From Enterobacter sp. BIGb0383 (lineage in GTDB: Bacteria > Pseudomonadota > Gammaproteobacteria > Enterobacterales > Enterobacteriaceae): DNA of 64,000 nt. Each line of letters starts with the position of its first letter. Within the stretch, counting starts at the first letter, position 1. Position numbers and translations under genes: made by a program. The stretch spans positions 868,001 to 932,000 of the forward strand of contig NZ_RJKQ01000001.1 in assembly GCF_003751845.1 (NCBI RefSeq), in the 5' to 3' direction. This document shows, piece after piece, positions 20,450 to 28,509 of this stretch. The notes beneath the pieces were generated by a model. That model was not told the origin of the DNA, did not search any database, and was given only the letters and a program-made list of their open reading frames with translations.

Positions 20450-21170
20450 AGCCCTGCTCCTCCAGCTGTTTCACCAGCGTAAAATCGCCGGATTTCACGA
20501 TGCGGCCCTGATACAGAACGTGGACAAAATCGGGTTTGATATAGTCCAGGATGCGCTGATAGTGGGTCACGATAATAAAGGAGCGGTTGCCGTCACGCAG
20601 GGAGTTAACCCCTTCCGCCACGATCTTCAGGGCGTCAATATCCAGCCCGGAGTCGGTTTCATCCAGAATACACAGTTCCGGCTCAAGTACCGCCATCTGC
20701 AGAATGTCGTTACGCTTCTTCTCACCGCCGGAGAAACCGACGTTCACCGAGCGGGTCAGCAGGTCTTCTGGCATTTTCAGCAGATCGATTTTCTCTTCCA
20801 TCAGATCCTGAAAATCAAAGCGGTCGAGGCTCTCTTCGCCGCGATACTTGCGCACCGAGTTCAGCGCGGTTTGCAGGAAGAACTGGTTACTGACGCCGGG
20901 AATTTCCACCGGGTACTGGAAGGCCATAAAGATCCCTTCTCCGGCGCGGTCTTCCGGCGACAGTTCCAGTAAATCTTTGCCTTTAAACTCGACGCTGCCG
21001 CCGGTGACTTCATAGTCTTCACGTCCGGCCAGGGTCGCAGAGAGCGTACTCTTCCCGGAGCCGTTTGGCCCCATAATGGCGTGGACTTCGCCAGGACGTA
21101 CTTCCAGATTCAGGCCACGCAGAATGGCTTTCTCATCAACCGCAACCTGCAAATCTTTGATGCTTAACAT
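20424..21170 (-). CDS. sufC: Fe-S assembly ATPase SufC
   Basis: ABC-type ATPase of the SufBC2D scaffold. The 248 residues show Walker A GPNGSGKST, the SufC-type signature FSGGEKKRNDILQMA and Walker B ELCILDETDSGLDIDA. It acts in the cytoplasm without a membrane partner. It is preceded by sufB after 18 bases. Confidence 0.98.
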   Translation of the reverse strand: MLSIKDLQVAVDEKAILRGLNLEVRPGEVHAIMGPNGSGKSTLSATLAGREDYEVTGGSVEFKGKDLLELSPEDRAGEGIFMAFQYPVEIPGVSNQFFLQTALNSVRKYRGEESLDRFDFQDLMEEKIDLLKMPEDLLTRSVNVGFSGGEKKRNDILQMAVLEPELCILDETDSGLDIDALKIVAEGVNSLRDGNRSFIIVTHYQRILDYIKPDFVHVLYQGRIVKSGDFTLVKQLEEQGYGWLTEQQ

Positions 21171-21188
21171 GTATTGTTCCTTTAATCC

Positions 21189-22676
21189 TTAACCGACGCT
21201 GTGTTCAAGGCTGATAGCCAGCAGTTTTTGCGCTTCGACGGCAAATTCCAGCGGCAGTTCGGAGAACACGTCCTTACAGAAGCCGTTGACGATCATAGAG
21301 ATGGCGTCATCTTCACTGATGCCGCGCTGCAGGCAGTAGAACAGCTGATCTTCACCGATACGCGAGGTGGTGGCCTCGTGCTCCAGCTGGGCGCTGTTAT
21401 TGCGGCATTCAACATACGGGAACGTATGGGCGCCGCTGTCGGGGCCAATCAGCATCGAGTCGCACTGGGTGAAGTTACGGGCGTTGGTCGCGGTGGGCAT
21501 GATTTTCACCAGCCCACGGTAGCTGTTCTGACTATGACCGGCGGAGATACCCTTCGAGATAATCGTCGATTTGGTGTTCTTGCCGATATGGATCATCTTG
21601 GTGCCGGTGTCCGCCTGCTGGTGGCCGCTGGTCAGCGCCACGGAGAAGAACTCACCCACCGAGTTGTCGCCGCGCAGAATGCAGCTCGGGTATTTCCAGG
21701 TGATGGCCGAGCCGGTTTCCGACTGGGTCCAGGACATTTTGCTGTTCTCGCCTTCGCACAGCGCACGCTTGGTGACGAAGTTAAGAATACCGCCGGTGTT
21801 GTTATCGCCGGGGAACCAGTTCTGCACCGTGGAGTATTTGACTTCGGCATCGCGATGGATAATCACTTCCACCACCGCCGCATGCAGCTGGTAGCTGTCG
21901 CGAACCGGGGCGGAACAGCCTTCGATATAGCTGACGTAGCTGCCTTCATCGGCGATCAGAATAGTACGTTCGAACTGGCCGGTTTTTTCCGCGTTAATAC
22001 GGAAATAGGTCGACAGTTCCATCGGGCAGCGTACGCCTTTCGGGATATAGATAAAGGTGCCGTCGGAGGCCACCGCCGCATTCAGGGCGGCAAAGAAGTT
22101 ATCGTTCGAGGGTACGACGGTGCCGAGATACTGTTTTACCAGTTCAGGGTGATCGTGGATCGCTTCGCCGAAGGAGCAGAAGATAATCCCCTGCTCTGCC
22201 AGCTTCTCGCGATAGGTGGTTGCAACGGAGACGGAGTCAAAAATGGCGTCGACCGCCACCTCACGCCCTTCACGTACCGGCACGCCGAGCTGCTCAAAGG
22301 CTTCTTCGACTTCGCTGGTCAGCCAGGCATTAGCGCCTTCCTGCTGCTGCACGGCACCCGGCTGTGAGGCACAGGTATCGTCGCAGTTACCGCAGGATGG
22401 CGCGGAGTAGTAGCTGTAATCCTGGTAGTCGAGCTTATCGTAGTGGGCTTTCAGCCAGTGCGGCTCTTCCATCTTCAGCCAGGCCTGGAACGCATTCAGC
22501 CGGAACTCAAGCATCCATTCCGGTTCATTACGCTTTGCCGAAATGGCGCGCACCACGTCTTCGTTGACGCCTTTTGCCAGTTCGTCGGTCTGCAGACTGG
22601 TGAAGAAGCCCTCTTTATAGTTAAGAGGCCCGGTCCAGGTTTTGACATCGTCAGTTGCTTCAGTATTACGAGACAT
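21189..22676 (-). CDS. sufB: Fe-S assembly scaffold subunit SufB
   Basis: Main scaffold subunit on which nascent Fe-S clusters are built. The 495 residues include an N-terminal cysteine-rich stretch ([13 protein letters not shown], about residues 96-108) and the SufBD beta-helix with conserved [26 protein letters not shown] region. Length and sequence match E. coli SufB; it sits between sufA and sufC. Confidence 0.98.
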   Translation of the reverse strand: MSRNTEATDDVKTWTGPLNYKEGFFTSLQTDELAKGVNEDVVRAISAKRNEPEWMLEFRLNAFQAWLKMEEPHWLKAHYDKLDYQDYSYYSAPSCGNCDDTCASQPGAVQQQEGANAWLTSEVEEAFEQLGVPVREGREVAVDAIFDSVSVATTYREKLAEQGIIFCSFGEAIHDHPELVKQYLGTVVPSNDNFFAALNAAVASDGTFIYIPKGVRCPMELSTYFRINAEKTGQFERTILIADEGSYVSYIEGCSAPVRDSYQLHAAVVEVIIHRDAEVKYSTVQNWFPGDNNTGGILNFVTKRALCEGENSKMSWTQSETGSAITWKYPSCILRGDNSVGEFFSVALTSGHQQADTGTKMIHIGKNTKSTIISKGISAGHSQNSYRGLVKIMPTATNARNFTQCDSMLIGPDSGAHTFPYVECRNNSAQLEHEATTSRIGEDQLFYCLQRGISEDDAISMIVNGFCKDVFSELPLEFAVEAQKLLAISLEHSVG

Positions 22677-22684
22677 AGAACCGC

Positions 22685-23053
22685 CTATACCCCAAAGCTT
22701 TCACCGCAGCCACATTCGTGCTGCGCTTTCGGGTTATTAAATTTGAAGATTTGGTTTAATCCTTCGCGCACATAGTCCACGGTGGTGCCATCGATAAACG
22801 GCATCGCCTGCAGCGGCACATAGAGACGCGCGCCGTCGCGTTCAAACACCAGATCGTCTTTTTCCGGTTCGGTCACGGTATCCAGCACGTAGCCGAATCC
22901 CGCACAGCCGGTCTGCTTAATCCCCAGCCGCACGCCCAGCACGCCGTCCTGCTTCGCAGCCAGCGCGCGGATATGTTCAGCCGCTTCGGGTGTCAGCGTC
23001 AAACCACGCCATGCAAAATCGGCGGGGTTAAAAGTTCCTGCTTGCATATTCAT
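22685..23053 (-). CDS. sufA: A-type Fe-S carrier SufA
   Basis: A-type carrier that receives clusters from SufBCD and hands them to apoproteins. It is 122 residues of the HesB/IscA family with the three ligand cysteines in QTGCAGFGY and the C-terminal CGCGESF. First gene of the suf operon, directly downstream of a Fur-type box. Confidence 0.97.
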   Translation of the reverse strand: MNMQAGTFNPADFAWRGLTLTPEAAEHIRALAAKQDGVLGVRLGIKQTGCAGFGYVLDTVTEPEKDDLVFERDGARLYVPLQAMPFIDGTTVDYVREGLNQIFKFNNPKAQHECGCGESFGV

Positions 23054-23098
23054 AGGTCCACCTCATCTCCTGAGCCATCAGGGCAATAACGCTATGTT

Positions 23099-23117
23099 AG
23101 TGATAACCATTATCACT
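23099..23117 (-). promoter_or_regulatory. Fur-type box of the suf operon
   Basis: AGTGATAACCATTATCACT is a near-perfect inverted repeat resembling the Fur consensus GATAATGATAATCATTATC and lies 46-64 bases upstream of sufA. Fur repression of suf in iron-replete cells is established in E. coli, where IscR, OxyR and IHF also act further upstream. I cannot place those sites with confidence in the AT-rich stretch to about 23340. Confidence 0.7.
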
Positions 23118-23446
23118 TCAACCCCACGCCAGCAGGGGCTTTTCGCAAAAATGCCCTTTTTGACCCTATTACTTAAGCATAGACCCTGTCTGTGGGCTTC
23201 ACAGGCCGAAAAAACGGGGTCTTATTAGTTGATAAATAAAGAATATATTTACGTGCCACAGATTTAACCACGAATGTGAAAAAGTTGTATAGATAATGCC
23301 TATTTTTGAGATTGGAAGCAGAAAAATGAGGATTTGGGCGAGTTAGAGGGAATTCAAGGGGTTAACTTACTCACTTGTCGGGCATTAATGGACATAACGG
23401 GACTTTCTCATGCCCCCAATATGCCCCAAAACTCCTCTATCCTGTT
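23118..23446. other. suf upstream region running into a degraded att-like junction
   Basis: No gene is seen. The first 220 bases belong to the suf control region. From about 23370 the sequence changes character and carries two ATGCCCC repeats (23410-23416 and 23421-23427), of the kind found next to phage integrase attachment sites. This is the left edge of the decayed island. Confidence 0.4.
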
Positions 23447-23940
23447 TCACCGAACCACCAGCAAATCAGAAAATCGCGTCGTGTAACGCGGACTGAGCAT
23501 ATCGCGTTTCATCTGCCACTGCGGCTGTATGCCCTGCCCGGCAAAATACAACGTCCCGCGACCGTCTTTAGCGTTTAGCTGACCCAGAACTTCCATTAGC
23601 GCGCTGCTGTTATGCCGCGGAGCGCTGTCGTCGAATAGATTTAGTTGCGCCACGCCCTGGCTGAAGAAATCGCCAAGTAGCACACCTGCTTTCTGATATC
23701 GATGGCCTTCCTTCCAGATCGCATCCAGGCAGCGCGTGGCCGCGCCAATTATGTCCCGGCTATCCTGTGTCGCCGTGAGCAGCTTCAGCGAGGCGCTGTT
23801 GCCGTAATACGGTTCGTTCAGTGCTAACGGGCTTGTCTTCACGAACACCGAGATAAATCGGCAATACTGATGCTCGCCGCGCAGCTTCTTCGCCGCCCGG
23901 CTGGCATAGCTTTCGTGAATAGGTTCACCTTCCGTGCCTG
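23447..23940 (-). pseudogene. 3' fragment of umuC (DNA polymerase V subunit)
   Basis: The frame encodes the UmuC C-terminal region: EHQYCRFISVFVKTSPLALNEPYYGN, then DAIWKEGHRYQKAGVLLGDFFSQGVAQLNLFDD, ending QWQMKRDMLSPRYTTRFSDLLVVR. The matching frame continues upstream of the first start-like codon (23848) to about 23940 as ESYASRAAKKLRGEHQYC, then stops resembling UmuC. The catalytic palm, with the N-terminal two thirds, is missing. It cannot be a polymerase and is a remnant, most likely from a prophage-borne umuDC. Confidence 0.85.
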
Positions 23941-23957
23941 ATGTTTTCTTTAAATCG

Positions 23958-23987
23958 TTACATACACCCTCAGCTTTTGTTTATAAT
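23958..23987 (+). promoter_or_regulatory. possible promoter of the acyltransferase gene
   Basis: TATAAT at 23982-23987 is preceded 18 bases upstream by a weak TTACAT. If used, transcription starts near 23994, so the protein would begin at 24004 or 24016 rather than at the ATG at 23941. Confidence 0.35.
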
Positions 23988-24003
23988 CCACGTTTTCCAG
24001 CAT

Positions 24004-25050
24004 ATGAGCCGTATCATGAGAAAAGAAAGAGACATAGGGATGGATGTCCTGCGCGTGCTTTGCTGCGTCCTTGTCATAGCTATACACGTCACCCCTCCGG
24101 GAATTACTGAGTCCGGAAAAATTACGTCTATCGCGATACAAGGATTTGTGCGGGTTGGCCTTCCTGTTTTTTTTGTAATCAGTGGAATGTACCTCCTCAA
24201 CCAGAAGATTGATAATATTTTCACCTTCTATAGAAAAAGAATCCCATTCCTGGTTATACCATTCCTTGTGTATTCGTTTATACATTTCATGACGCACTAT
24301 ATCTCCCTCGGTGTCACTGACGCAAAAATGTTGTGGGATGGTTATTTGATAGGTTTGTCGGCCCCCACTGGGATATCGGTGCACTTTTGGTTTGTTTACT
24401 CTTTATTAGGCATTTACCTAATATCCCCACTACTTTCTCGCTTTATATCAGCAATAGATGAAAGAAGCGCAATTTATTTTATAATCGCGCTCCTTGCCAT
24501 AAGGGCATATAACCAATATCTAAAGCAATACATTCCCTTTATCGACATACCTGAATTGCCAGTCTGGGTTACTTACTTCATCGTCGGTGGGCTTGCATTT
24601 AAAATACGCGAAGCGAGTTGGAAGTTATGTCTGTGTTTGATTGTTGGATCTTATATTGCCACATCAATACTTAGTTTCTATCAATTCAATGGAGCAATAC
24701 AGACCAACTTAGCCCTGTACGACGCTGGTGTTAATATGTTCATTTTCGCTGTGTCTCTCTGCATTATGTTCAAAAACCTTACACTCTCAATATCGGAAAG
24801 ATTAAAGTCAATTCTTTCCTCGGTATCTGAAAACACTTACGGGGCATTCCTCATACACATATTGGTTTTTAAATTTATAATGCAATACGTAGATAACAAT
24901 TGGTATAATGAAAAAGTTGCCATTTCTTCATTATTTATTACCATGACAGTGTTTACTCTATCATTAGCAATATCATATGCAATTAACTTAATTGTGGTAA
25001 ACCCAACCATTAATGCAACAAGGTCTAAATCCTCAGTGGCAGCCCGATAA
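24004..25050 (+). CDS. acyltransferase family 3 membrane protein (OafA/YrhL type)
   Basis: Integral membrane O-acyltransferase of the family that acetylates surface polysaccharides. About 348 residues with some ten hydrophobic segments. The N-terminus RDIGMDVLRVLCCVLVIAIHVTPP carries the family histidine in the first helix, and a FFVISGMYLL segment follows. Starts at 23941, 24004 and 24016 are all possible; none has a good ribosome site. The gene is clearly more AT-rich than its neighbours and lies between the umuC fragment and an SGNH fragment, so transfer by a phage with serotype conversion is plausible. The acceptor is unknown. Confidence 0.75.
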   Translation: MSRIMRKERDIGMDVLRVLCCVLVIAIHVTPPGITESGKITSIAIQGFVRVGLPVFFVISGMYLLNQKIDNIFTFYRKRIPFLVIPFLVYSFIHFMTHYISLGVTDAKMLWDGYLIGLSAPTGISVHFWFVYSLLGIYLISPLLSRFISAIDERSAIYFIIALLAIRAYNQYLKQYIPFIDIPELPVWVTYFIVGGLAFKIREASWKLCLCLIVGSYIATSILSFYQFNGAIQTNLALYDAGVNMFIFAVSLCIMFKNLTLSISERLKSILSSVSENTYGAFLIHILVFKFIMQYVDNNWYNEKVAISSLFITMTVFTLSLAISYAINLIVVNPTINATRSKSSVAAR

Positions 25051-25070
25051 AATGGTGCACCCTCCCTATC

Positions 25071-25379
25071 ATGAGGATGGGCGAGTCCGTTGCTGAGATG
25101 GTTAGCTATGCGTCATCAAAAGCAAAAAAGGTTTTCGTTTCTCACGTGTTAATGCCTAACATCGAAGTAAATAAGTCCGTTAAAGGCGATGTAGCCTCGG
25201 CAAACTCAGCTATTGATATTGCATGCTCTGCGGCCGCTAACTGCACGGTGGTACCAACTCCGGAAGGAATGATCGGTAAGAATGGAGTTGAGAAGGCCTT
25301 CAGCATTGAAGACGGAATTCATCTTAATGCTCAAGGTTACAGACTCTGGAAAACGGAGATTAATAATATTGTTAAGTAG
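25071..25379 (+). pseudogene. C-terminal fragment of an SGNH/GDSL hydrolase
   Basis: The 102-residue frame ends with FSIEDGIHLNAQGYRLWKTEI, which fits block V of SGNH hydrolases (catalytic Asp and His in DGIHLN). The N-terminal nucleophile block (GDS) and oxyanion blocks are absent. Probably the tail of a larger esterase, perhaps a phage tail-associated or polysaccharide-modifying enzyme. It starts 20 bases after the acyltransferase. Whether the ATG at 25071 is translated is unknown. Confidence 0.5.
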
Positions 25380-25612
25380 GGAAAACCTCGACGATCTTAG
25401 CGGTTACGCTTTCTGAGCTCTGGCAACCACATCGCACGAAATACAGGATGAAAACGGTCTGATAACAAAATTCATCCCACAGTTTCGTGCGTTTCATATT
25501 TCCATTACGCCCGACGTCCGATAGCATCTCAGTGAGGTTACAGCAGAAACGTGTTATCGGTGAGCATCTTACCCGCAGTCCAACGGTTAATATTGGCCGT
25601 GCACCACTGAAC
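25380..25612. other. unassigned remnant with a long hairpin
   Basis: A minus-strand frame across this stretch (83 codons) matches nothing I recognise, so I do not call it a gene. The segment contains two nested inverted repeats: CGCACGAAA (25433-25441) with TTTCGTGCG (25483-25491), and GGATGAA (25446-25452) with TTCATCC (25471-25477). Together they could form one long stem. Confidence 0.4.
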
Positions 25613-26497
25613 TCAAAACACATTTAACAGCGCTTCTTCCATAAGTTGTTCCAGCCTCGCTCGTGCTCCGTGAATGGCGTCGTTGCCCACTCCCTGCTCC
25701 AGCGTAATACCAAGATTGCCCGGCGGGGGCAAAATACGTCCAGCGACATGCAAGTTACCGGGCATACCTATACGTGTACGCACGGTAATACCCAGTCCTG
25801 CCTGCAACGCCGCCCAAATGCCGCTCAGGCTATGGCTGACAAAGACCACTTGCCAGGCGATATTCGCCCGGTCCAGACATTCGATGGCACGGGAACGCAT
25901 CAGGCACGGACTCTCAAGCATCACCAGTGGCAATGGCTTGCCCTGTGCCAGCAGCGTGCTGATATCAAGTTTTGGGTGTGTTATCCACTCTAGCGGTTGC
26001 TGACCGATCAGTTTACCTCCGCGCTGCACATTTTCCGGCTGCCATAGCAGTGCCATATCCAGCGCGTTATTATCGATCGCATTCAGCAGTCCCCGATTAC
26101 GATCGATGCGGGCAATAATATGCATCCCTGGATGGTGGAGTTTGAACTGACCGAGGATGCCAGGCATGAGCGACTCGCCAAAATCTTCCTGCATCCCAAT
26201 ACGTATTTCACCCTGTATGAGCTTGCCATTCAGTGATAGCAGCGCTTCATCATTTAGCGCTAAAAGTCGGCGGGCATACCCCATAATGATCTCTCCACTA
26301 TGGGTCAGTGCCAGATGGCGGCCATTCCTGGTCACCAGTTCAGCACCGCACTGCTGTTCAAGTTTTTTTAACTGCGCGCTGACAGCCGAGGTTGAACGGC
26401 AAAGGAGGTTTGCTGCCTGCGCAAAACTGCCGCACTCAATACCCGTGACAAAACTGCGCAGTGCATCGAGATCTAACGTCAAAGGAAGTTTATTCAT
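25613..26497 (-). CDS. LysR family transcriptional regulator
   Basis: Probable regulator of the divergent CMD/tautomerase genes. The 294-residue product has an N-terminal winged helix-turn-helix (LDALRSFVTGIECGSFAQAANLLCRSTSAVSAQLKKLE, about residues 10-47) and a LysR substrate-binding domain. I take ATG 26497 because AGGATC precedes it at suitable distance; a GTG one codon upstream would be too close. The ribosome site lies in one arm of a 10-bp inverted repeat. Its ligand is unknown. Base composition is like the core genome, unlike the island next to it. Confidence 0.85.
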   Translation of the reverse strand: MNKLPLTLDLDALRSFVTGIECGSFAQAANLLCRSTSAVSAQLKKLEQQCGAELVTRNGRHLALTHSGEIIMGYARRLLALNDEALLSLNGKLIQGEIRIGMQEDFGESLMPGILGQFKLHHPGMHIIARIDRNRGLLNAIDNNALDMALLWQPENVQRGGKLIGQQPLEWITHPKLDISTLLAQGKPLPLVMLESPCLMRSRAIECLDRANIAWQVVFVSHSLSGIWAALQAGLGITVRTRIGMPGNLHVAGRILPPPGNLGITLEQGVGNDAIHGARARLEQLMEEALLNVF

Positions 26498-26500
26498 CAC

Positions 26501-26550
26501 GATCCTGAAATCCGGGATTATCCATCTCGATTAATTCAATTTTCAGGATC
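26501..26550. repeat. perfect 10-bp inverted repeat between LysR and CMD genes
   Basis: GATCCTGAAA at 26501-26510 and TTTCAGGATC at 26541-26550 are perfect inverse copies separated by 30 bases. The left arm contains the Shine-Dalgarno sequence of the LysR gene as read on the minus strand. It may be a regulator operator or an RNA stem that hides that ribosome site. Confidence 0.6.
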
Positions 26551-26597
26551 CAAATATCGCGCCAGAATGACTTCACTGTCAATACGGAGTAAGCACT

Positions 26598-26906
26598 ATG
26601 ACGAAGTCTCTCGATCGCGAAACCCTGGCCCGTGTCGCACCCAAGCTGGCCGAACTGAGTCAGGATTTACTTTTCAACGATATCTGGAAACGCGAAACCC
26701 TTTCCCCACGCGAACGTAGCTTAATTACGCTTGGCGCCCTGACGGCTCTTGGCCGGGTGCAGCAGTTGCCATGGCATATCCAGTTCGCGCAACAAAATGG
26801 GCTGACCCGTGAAGAAATCGTGGAAACGTTCACACATCTGGCATTTTACGCCGGCTGGCCTGCGGCGGTTTCTGCCTTCGAATGCCTGGAAGAGGATAAA
26901 CACTGA
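26598..26906 (+). CDS. carboxymuconolactone decarboxylase (CMD) family protein
   Basis: Small all-helical protein of the CMD/AhpD superfamily, 102 residues. The stretch SPRERSLITLGALTALGRVQQLPWHIQFAQQNGLTREEIVETFTHLAFYAGWPAA is the family core. The CxxC pair of peroxidase-type AhpD members is absent, which argues against a thiol peroxidase and fits the gamma-CMD branch. It overlaps the tautomerase start by one base and is divergent from a LysR gene. Substrate unknown. Confidence 0.8.
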   Translation: MTKSLDRETLARVAPKLAELSQDLLFNDIWKRETLSPRERSLITLGALTALGRVQQLPWHIQFAQQNGLTREEIVETFTHLAFYAGWPAAVSAFECLEEDKH

Positions 26907-27295
26907 TGCCTTTTACGCGTATCACTCTGGGCCCAGGCTATGGGGATGAGCAAATGGTGCAAATATCCGACATCCTGCAACAAAGTCTTGAGGAAGAATT
27001 TGCCGTCCCTCCCCATGACCGGTTTCAGGTTTTCGAAACGCTAGCTGCCAACCGGCGTGTGTTTGATCGCCATTATAAAAGCGATGGGCGCAGCGACAAT
27101 TTCATTCAGTTCCATGTCATCGCAGGTAAACCTCGCTCTGCCGATCAGAAGAAGAATTTCTGCCGCACATTATGCGTTCGACTCAACACGGCGATTAATA
27201 TCAGTCCGCATGATGTTATGGTGATTATTCAGTTTAATACCGCCGATGAATGGAGTTTCAGCAATGGCAGATTACTCTCTGAGGAGGGATTGTGA
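26906..27295 (+). CDS. tautomerase family protein
   Basis: 129-residue member of the tautomerase/MIF superfamily (YusQ-like), with the expected catalytic Pro immediately after the initiator Met (MPFTRITL). These enzymes tautomerise or hydrate enol or oxo acids using the N-terminal amine. The conserved RFQVFE and FIQFHVIAGKPRSADQK stretches support the assignment. The start overlaps the CMD stop (TGATG), so the two are translated together. Pairing with CMD and LysR suggests breakdown of an aromatic or oxo-acid compound, which is inference. Confidence 0.8.
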   Translation: MPFTRITLGPGYGDEQMVQISDILQQSLEEEFAVPPHDRFQVFETLAANRRVFDRHYKSDGRSDNFIQFHVIAGKPRSADQKKNFCRTLCVRLNTAINISPHDVMVIIQFNTADEWSFSNGRLLSEEGL

Positions 27296-27570
27296 TGCCA
27301 TAAAGCCGTGATTGATAACCTTACCCCTTATAGAGTCGGCAGGGCTTAAGCAACTTCAGATTGTTTGTTCAGTTCAGCGATAGAATTGTCGCGCAGCCCA
27401 AATGCGAACTTTCTCATTTCCTTTCCTCATTTTGCCGTCAGGATGGGTCGGTTGATGTTTGCAGACCATCGCAATACGCCGACCCGCTCGTCGATTCACG
27501 ACGTGACGGAATAAAAAACCTGCACGTTGCTGGCGCCCTGCCAGCCATTATTGGGAATATGGATACCAGA

Positions 27571-28299
27571 ATGAAAATTAACGCACTCATCTCCGCCGCG
27601 CTGCTGACGCTGACGCTCACCTCCTGCTCTGCCTGGATTCACGGTAATAAGCCCCTGGCGGATACGGACACCAGCGACCAGCAGCTGAATGCAAAACTGG
27701 TGGACGGCACCTCTACCCTGGCCGATGCGGAAAAACTCTTTGGCGAGAAAGTCACCGGACGCAGCGTGATTACGAAGTCGTTCCCGGACGGGAAATATGC
27801 CCAGGCCCAGTTTACCGGCCATCTGAACGGGTTGACCGGGACCTACGCCCACCGCTCGATGTATGTGGCCTACGACGCGAACGGGGTGATTGTTAACCAC
27901 GCCATCACCACCAACAATTTCCGCGAAACCAATAAATTCGAAAGCGACACCATCAATGCGAAAAACAATGCCTTCGCCAGCCTGAATCAGGGCGATGCGC
28001 AGAGCAAGGTGATTTCGGTGCTGGGTCAACCGCGCTTCGCGGGCTTTGCCGATAACGGCAATCTGCTGTGGATCTACAGCAATACGGCGATTTCCCGCGA
28101 CGCCTCGTCCTATATTCCCTTCTATACCCTTGCCGCCGGGACGGAATCCGGTCAGTCAGAGCGCCTCTACATTGAGTTCAACCGCCAGAACACCCTGGAA
28201 AATCTCTACGCGGTTGATTTCACGATCTCTCAGGGTCGCGGTATTGCCAATGCTGGTGATTACGAGGAAAAAGTGGATCGCGTCGTTAAAAAATTCTGA
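27571..28299 (+). CDS. putative outer-membrane lipoprotein with BamE-like repeat
   Basis: The 242-residue product begins with a lipoprotein signal (MKINALISAALLTLTLTSC, Cys19). One or two segments recall the BamE/SmpA fold, best seen in LNQGDAQSKVISVLGQPRFAGFADNGNLLWIYS. I use the ATG at 27571 because it starts the signal peptide; an ATG at 27559 is also possible. I do not recognise a named orthologue. The 275 bases upstream show no gene. A strong terminator follows. Confidence 0.72.
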   Translation: MKINALISAALLTLTLTSCSAWIHGNKPLADTDTSDQQLNAKLVDGTSTLADAEKLFGEKVTGRSVITKSFPDGKYAQAQFTGHLNGLTGTYAHRSMYVAYDANGVIVNHAITTNNFRETNKFESDTINAKNNAFASLNQGDAQSKVISVLGQPRFAGFADNGNLLWIYSNTAISRDASSYIPFYTLAAGTESGQSERLYIEFNRQNTLENLYAVDFTISQGRGIANAGDYEEKVDRVVKKF

Positions 28300-28305
28300 T
28301 CCTGG

Positions 28306-28329
28306 TGCGCCGCCCGGCGGCGCATTTTT
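28306..28329 (+). terminator. terminator of the lipoprotein gene
   Basis: Stem TGCGCCGC/GCGGCGCA with a CCG loop, then five T. Confidence 0.88.
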
Positions 28330-28400
28330 CAACGCCCTCTCGCCTGACGCTTTCACATTCTCTCCATAAAGACTCCACTTTCCTTAAGTAAAATCACCAC

Positions 28401-28478
28401 TCCTGCTTATGCGGGATAATCATTCCATAATCTTTATATTCGCCCCTTACTACCCCCGTTTGTAAGGGGCATTTTTTT
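28401..28478 (+). ncRNA. candidate small RNA ending in an orphan terminator
   Basis: A strong intrinsic terminator, stem GCCCCTTAC/GTAAGGGGC (28442-28450 and 28462-28470) with a C-rich 11-base loop and seven T, lies between two genes that each have their own terminator or start. The upstream gene already ends at the 28306-28329 terminator, so this one must serve a separate short transcript. TAAAAT at 28389-28394 could be its -10, giving about 77 bases. Its position next to menI (ydiI) downstream of suf recalls E. coli RydB, but I cannot confirm sequence homology. Confidence 0.45.
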
Positions 28479-28509
28479 AGACTTTATCAGGTGCGAGGGA
28501 ATTCCTGTG

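Noticed and set aside
25433-25491. Integron attC site
   Set aside because: The length is similar to a classic 59-base element, but the conserved GTTRRRY/RYYYAAC ends are missing and no integrase is nearby.
25372-25623. 83-codon minus-strand frame between the SGNH fragment and the LysR gene
   Set aside because: No recognisable protein, no ribosome site, and the segment is dominated by inverted repeats; noted as a remnant instead.
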